Below, in pieces: positions 61,801 to 64,000 of a stretch of 64,000 bases of DNA. Made by a program: the position numbers and the translations under genes. The stretch's first letter is position 1. Each line of letters begins with the position of its first letter. Source of the stretch: Tenacibaculum sp. Bg11-29 (GTDB lineage: Bacteria; Bacteroidota; Bacteroidia; Flavobacteriales; Flavobacteriaceae). Location of the stretch: contig NZ_PJBB01000003.1 of assembly GCF_002836595.1 (NCBI RefSeq), positions 3,037,001-3,101,000 of the forward strand. The letters are read 5' to 3'. The notes beneath the pieces are model-generated. The model was given only the letters and a program-made list of their open reading frames with translations, made no database searches and had not been told where the DNA came from.

Positions 61801-64000
61801 TTAACTATAGACATTAAGAAAATAGCTAACAATAATGCAGTGGGTACAAGTGCATTTACTTATGAATTAATTGGCGCAGATGAAGCAGGAACTCAAATAT
61901 TAGAACGTTTACTTTTAGCACTTGATCCGAATTCAAGTGATAATAATCAGAGTTTTATTGATGATATGCAATGGTTGTACATGGGAGATAATGGCTTACT
62001 GTCGGTTGGTAATATTAATATGAAATCATACATTATTCAGTCTAATCTTTCTACTGAAACGAATCCTGATGTAGCAGATGTAAGCTTACTTAGTTTTAAT
62101 ACAGCGGTTGCGGTTGCACCTAATGGTATTATGAATAGCTTGTATAATTTTGTTAAATTACTATGGGAATGTAGTATTACGCGTTCTGGTGGTTATTATC
62201 TATTGTATAACGAAATTGAAGGTGATACAGGTTTCCCAGATTCAATTTTTGATAATTCGGGAATTGCTTCTATTAGATTATTCACAACTTATAAAGAAGG
62301 TAGTAATCCTAATGTTTTAAAAAGTTACATGAATTGTGCTGTAACAGGTGATAAAATTGATACAAATTCATCAATTGTTTATGCCGAATCAAAAGCACAA
62401 ACAAGCTTAACTTATGCTACAAAAACGACAACAGAAACCTTAACAACTATAGCAGAACAGTATAATATTTTATTAAGTGAATTGGCTGAACTAAATAAAA
62501 CTTCGGTTGCGTTAACAACAACTTTTGATAATCCAATTATTCTTACAGGATTGGTTTTTGAAGTAGGTCTTTCAACAGCAACTCCTTCTAATAATTTAAC
62601 AGCGATTGCAGCATACTACAATGTGTTGGCTGATAATATTAAAGAACTAAATAAAAACATTACCGCATGGGACAATCTTGATGTTTGGCAATTGGTAATT
62701 ATTCCAAATGTATCCTATGAAATTGAATCACCTATTGGAGTTCAGGGAAATACATTTGAAACCATTGCAAATTATTATTTTATTGATATATCTACACTGT
62801 CGTTCTTAATTAAAGATAATCCATTATTTGCAAGTAATACAACTTTTGAAATTATAGATCAAATTGTCCAAAAAATATCATCAGTGTCACAAGGTTCTGC
62901 AGGATTCGATGTAACTCGTAAAGATCCCGATGTTTCAGGAGTATTAAGTCCAAATGACCCAGGATATGCAGATCAATATTTAAATAATTTATTTAATTTA
63001 CTAAATTATCAAGTGGTTGAAAATAAATTCTTTAGTAAAAGTGTTGTTGGATTGCCATCTGGTCCTACAAGCTCAAATGAAGATACTGAAACAGTAAATG
63101 AATCCACTGGTACCGACCTTGCTATTTGGCAATATAATCAAGTAATTAATGTTGCTCAGTTTGCATTGCCTGTACCTGAAGAGACAGATGATGCTTTAAG
63201 ACCAAGCGCTATTGATAACGCATATAGAGGAATAGGAAACACGCTTCAGGTTCATTTTAACTGGGTAGATTATTACGGTAATCAAACAATTACTCCATTA
63301 AGTGATCCTAGTCTTAACGCTTCCTCTCCATTAAATAATCCACCAATTCAAGTGGGGTATATGGATGAGTTAAAAGGATTATCTCAATGGCCAAGTACTT
63401 TTATTACCTACGATATTTCGGGAGGAAAGGAAAGCCCTGAATTACTTCTTAATTTTATTTTTAACATTACACGTTATGAAAACACAAATGATGAAGCTTG
63501 CATTGCAGACATAAATGATACTGATAACATGGGGGATTGGCAAAAAAATGCATTGCATGATTTAACCAATTACACTACTATTTATAATCAGATAACCCAA
63601 CTGAATCCTGAAAATGGAGAAAACACGGTAACGTTTATGTTGGTTTCTTCTTTAATTCCCGGTGTTAATACGAAATTGAGTGCTACACAATATAGGAAAA
63701 TTAAACAATATGTTCAAGACGTGTACCAGTACTTGTATACGATTGCACACTGTAAAAAGGTTCCTATGGCTCCAGGAATGGAACCAATAAGTCAACCAAT
63801 TAACGATGCTGACATTACATTAGATCCAATATTTATGTTAACCGTTAATTTAAATATTGAAAGAGACTTATCTTTTGTAAACAATGATTTTAAAGATAGC
63901 CCATCGGTTACAAATGCAGATACAATCGTAGAACCGAATACGCAATTAATTGCCGGTAGTAAAGATAATACGGATAGCGTTAATACGAATGAAAATCATT
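55852..64000 (+). CDS. Giant LysM-repeat protein, continues past the window end
   Basis: An uninterrupted frame of more than 2716 residues from ATG 55852. No signal peptide. Residues 1 to about 1170 are beta-rich, with strands such as AFGLGMQVGVGYDIQYGVLKAG. Residues about 1484-1780 and 2184-2330 contain LysM-like segments: NFESIARVYAMNTGVLIIQN, EDTFTSIATVTYEGIDVSNV, SGDTLQSIAVSL, DTFGAIAQKYSTTAEIL, DSYTQLAGMASRYSL, ETLTTIAEQYNILLSELAEL, NNLTAIAAYYNVLADNIKEL, NTFETIANYYFIDISTLSFL. LysM binds glycan such as peptidoglycan or chitin. Between them lie acidic beta domains. Last gene of the visible operon; the true end is outside. Confidence 0.8.
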   Translation, partial: MSLSNLTEVFKKQAADNSGNITINEKTFTDAGLMSPVDLDVLLTKGYSLEEGVSLLIDTSYTTIPDPVEDILTISNGNTAILNVDKPNTSVLLTITATGNNIQISIVISLKDWSFSTSWQYMTGGVFDSLPYSTPAFIFSSEDTDGFVWEKEAITLKAGQNFASLITLTGILKPVIEFLSSWVASTKLTFVGSLDPSKVDNEQYIYPEMDLFVPINVAPISLLFLDVSSPALGFSIESFIDTAEGDEEESVVQTPFLFFQLQLNAGSGVELDFRTNINTNGSLFNISATPPENVTITPLNLFSLMAGKNWYDKVPSTLQQYINKIKFEGFQTSLIIEDKIPTIHSVSASAGSTSPWTLFANFEIEEFDVVWVVMQPLDTAKVSQTLYFSATVNFFPTIFVGGFDVEITSDLTLSAAFDGNVNINNLIAAVTNNVIAVPKSLAEINLTGFGIDMDINQKYYSFFSNGDVSFNIITNISLTNASMTMTSSTANDGSDKSVYTANISGLFTISILQLQTEVNYSSVDDGGWDLSLVMPSNKSLNIKELMDDLFGEVDFNLIKVFIPDNLVISAFSLSSNIPNGDKSGSYKVKTSVDWKFTFPFIEQNVDISANLAIEMKAGETPDKDVFSAGISGTFKLEPFGAEVNLGYSFDDTGKKEMYIEWEGFTAKYATDGESSTITFEIANWSVGSLVESFMKMLGQPNFELVSPWNVLNEISLNGFKVTYNLETKEIIVEYKLPKTLDLIFIKIESLILKRVNKKVQISFDGSSLVPSINDSSLFDKENGQDVNDMPSVPGQGSEYFDLRLLAMGQHVTINGFEDFKSIQEATDAMKKAFTEPEPGTIPITPDGLISFNENSNWLFAADFGILNTGTKDSPEWTVDLQAVFNDPSLYGIKIAMAGVKAKVFAGLEFEIMYKKISDSVGVYQMALTLPDSLRYLQFGAVSVTLPNIGVEIYTNGDFMIDIGFPYDLDFSRSFSLYAIVPPGIPAMGSGGFYFGKLSGATSTSVPQTNYGNFNPVLAFGLGMQVGVGYDIQYGVLKAGFSITVFGIIEGIIATYHPYTGVVDQSNTTVVETSYYYFLQGTFGIIGKLYGSLDFGIISADVNITVKVYAQATFEAYNKIPLAIVASVDVRVTAKLNLGLFSIKIHFSFNADIRTDLTIGTDDTALAPWNHDLSAAANVSTFSMTSPRMAIPTTREVNFNTKLITTQTETAPTLNIYLIPHLTISGAESNNLNTQTAQYVTNLWIDSPNPENPNELSSFETLNKDFFRWLVQSYMNEPGGESTRSEADTFAISLIELDAIYLKLSDPDTPFPIALEDLMAFLQNTFETINIQSEPPVGGLETAAIFPMFYDFELSVPKSGTGVDRNFSTYNMATDEYLKEVKEWFAQLAVKVSDDTSTNSTARSVTPVEHSLSTFVFEDYFVLIGKQLIGYAQDALKNYTYSLSSGNSLLAMVTWANSISVGTTKNEANSGSIAKANQSLALNKGLAITISGINYTIIDNDNFESIARVYAMNTGVLIIQNATTPSILVVGQTITYDTTEYIVKTNDTINLVVAGLVEAGAAVTLNELANNIVFQTTSILTVNENLSIVAAKYTAKSEDTFTSIATVTYEGIDVSNVLIQNQLTPGIFIVGNSFVYFGETYVILSGDTLQSIAVSLSETTNSVVSVSDLANDTEVQSLKVQPLAVVLIQPFIHKTSDNTDTFGAIAQKYSTTAEILGTNYENQILSDLFYDPENTNTANIPDLNCIDVAAVLNYFTSKDSYTQLAGMASRYSLYGMRLPTSLPGLTLNTDSPCVVTPQVDDSETNYSDCALYRLTGQQFEVPSDVAVEFNINLINNTLDWIEFNGKLPSVGESDDDKTATLSIVLVEDDIKQINEITDYATNTGLQPDVYTLGAILPYELMPVQYSFKSMTLWSTSGITNLPYGSLGSQNDPSLVIWEFPTNLLTQIAKPKINGSAFDIQIGTYDSAKGTMEYKPSDYYGWSTQLTIDIKKIANNNAVGTSAFTYELIGADEAGTQILERLLLALDPNSSDNNQSFIDDMQWLYMGDNGLLSVGNINMKSYIIQSNLSTETNPDVADVSLLSFNTAVAVAPNGIMNSLYNFVKLLWECSITRSGGYYLLYNEIEGDTGFPDSIFDNSGIASIRLFTTYKEGSNPNVLKSYMNCAVTGDKIDTNSSIVYAESKAQTSLTYATKTTTETLTTIAEQYNILLSELAELNKTSVALTTTFDNPIILTGLVFEVGLSTATPSNNLTAIAAYYNVLADNIKELNKNITAWDNLDVWQLVIIPNVSYEIESPIGVQGNTFETIANYYFIDISTLSFLIKDNPLFASNTTFEIIDQIVQKISSVSQGSAGFDVTRKDPDVSGVLSPNDPGYADQYLNNLFNLLNYQVVENKFFSKSVVGLPSGPTSSNEDTETVNESTGTDLAIWQYNQVINVAQFALPVPEETDDALRPSAIDNAYRGIGNTLQVHFNWVDYYGNQTITPLSDPSLNASSPLNNPPIQVGYMDELKGLSQWPSTFITYDISGGKESPELLLNFIFNITRYENTNDEACIADINDTDNMGDWQKNALHDLTNYTTIYNQITQLNPENGENTVTFMLVSSLIPGVNTKLSATQYRKIKQYVQDVYQYLYTIAHCKKVPMAPGMEPISQPINDADITLDPIFMLTVNLNIERDLSFVNNDFKDSPSVTNADTIVEPNTQLIAGSKDNTDSVNTNENH

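Noticed and set aside
1..64000. CRISPR arrays, tRNA/rRNA genes, prophage or insertion-sequence transposases
   Set aside because: None seen on either strand. The repeats found are direct or degenerate and do not have the regular spacing of CRISPR arrays.

Overview
The window looks like a chromosomal segment of a marine flavobacterium, probably a Tenacibaculum-like member of the Flavobacteriaceae. The basis is low GC content, several TAnnTTTG-type promoters, almost no Shine-Dalgarno sequences, signal peptides ending in SQ/AQ/GQ, and typical Bacteroidota families (SPOR, LEA-2, the long RluA form, THUMP-like methyltransferase, FdhF/YdeP with FdhD). No tRNA, rRNA, CRISPR array, integrase or transposase was seen.

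Region 1 (1-14906) is ordinary core and accessory genome, mostly on the minus strand: an RluA pseudouridine synthase, a glycine-rich outer-membrane protein built from three repeats, a SPOR protein, a molybdopterin oxidoreductase with FdhD, a methyltransferase/hypothetical/ATP-grasp operon, a CAP lipoprotein next to a 175-bp MITE-like element with an 8-bp target duplication, and a DinB/DUF1272/GNAT/GNAT cluster plus a PNPOx-like gene divergent from a MocR/PdxR-type regulator.

Region 2 (about 14896-28140) is accessory. The 3' end of the MocR gene overlaps a relic of the 3' end of prmC. A second MocR-tail/prmC-tail relic lies at 19556-19667, and the intact prmC follows at 28121. The two intervals bounded by these repeats hold foreign-looking cargo. 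The first has a TetR-controlled redox module and a class D beta-lactamase. The second has an unusual oxidase set: a degenerate cupredoxin protein, a Cys-rich secreted protein, a tyrosinase with a fungal-like Cys-x-His motif, a cupin, an unrecognised 416-residue protein and a FAD amine oxidase. Diverged direct repeats precede the two gene groups of this second insert.

Region 3 (28121-49320) is mainly housekeeping: prmC, ribD, HAD phosphatase, EamA transporter, YigZ, a HEPN-like hypothetical, a sterol desaturase/GMC oxidoreductase/alpha-beta hydrolase (frameshifted)/OYE redox group, rpsA, glmM, a class V aminotransferase, an M14 peptidase, an Lrp regulator, a second RluA enzyme and a Bcr/CflA efflux pump.

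Region 4 (49928-64000) is a single-direction gene string that runs off the window: two small related proteins, a 1229-residue beta-rich protein, an endonuclease/exonuclease/phosphatase-fold protein, and a giant open frame of more than 2700 residues with at least eight LysM-like segments. I do not recognise this as a described system. It and the prmC-tail insertion hot spot are the strongest leads in the window.
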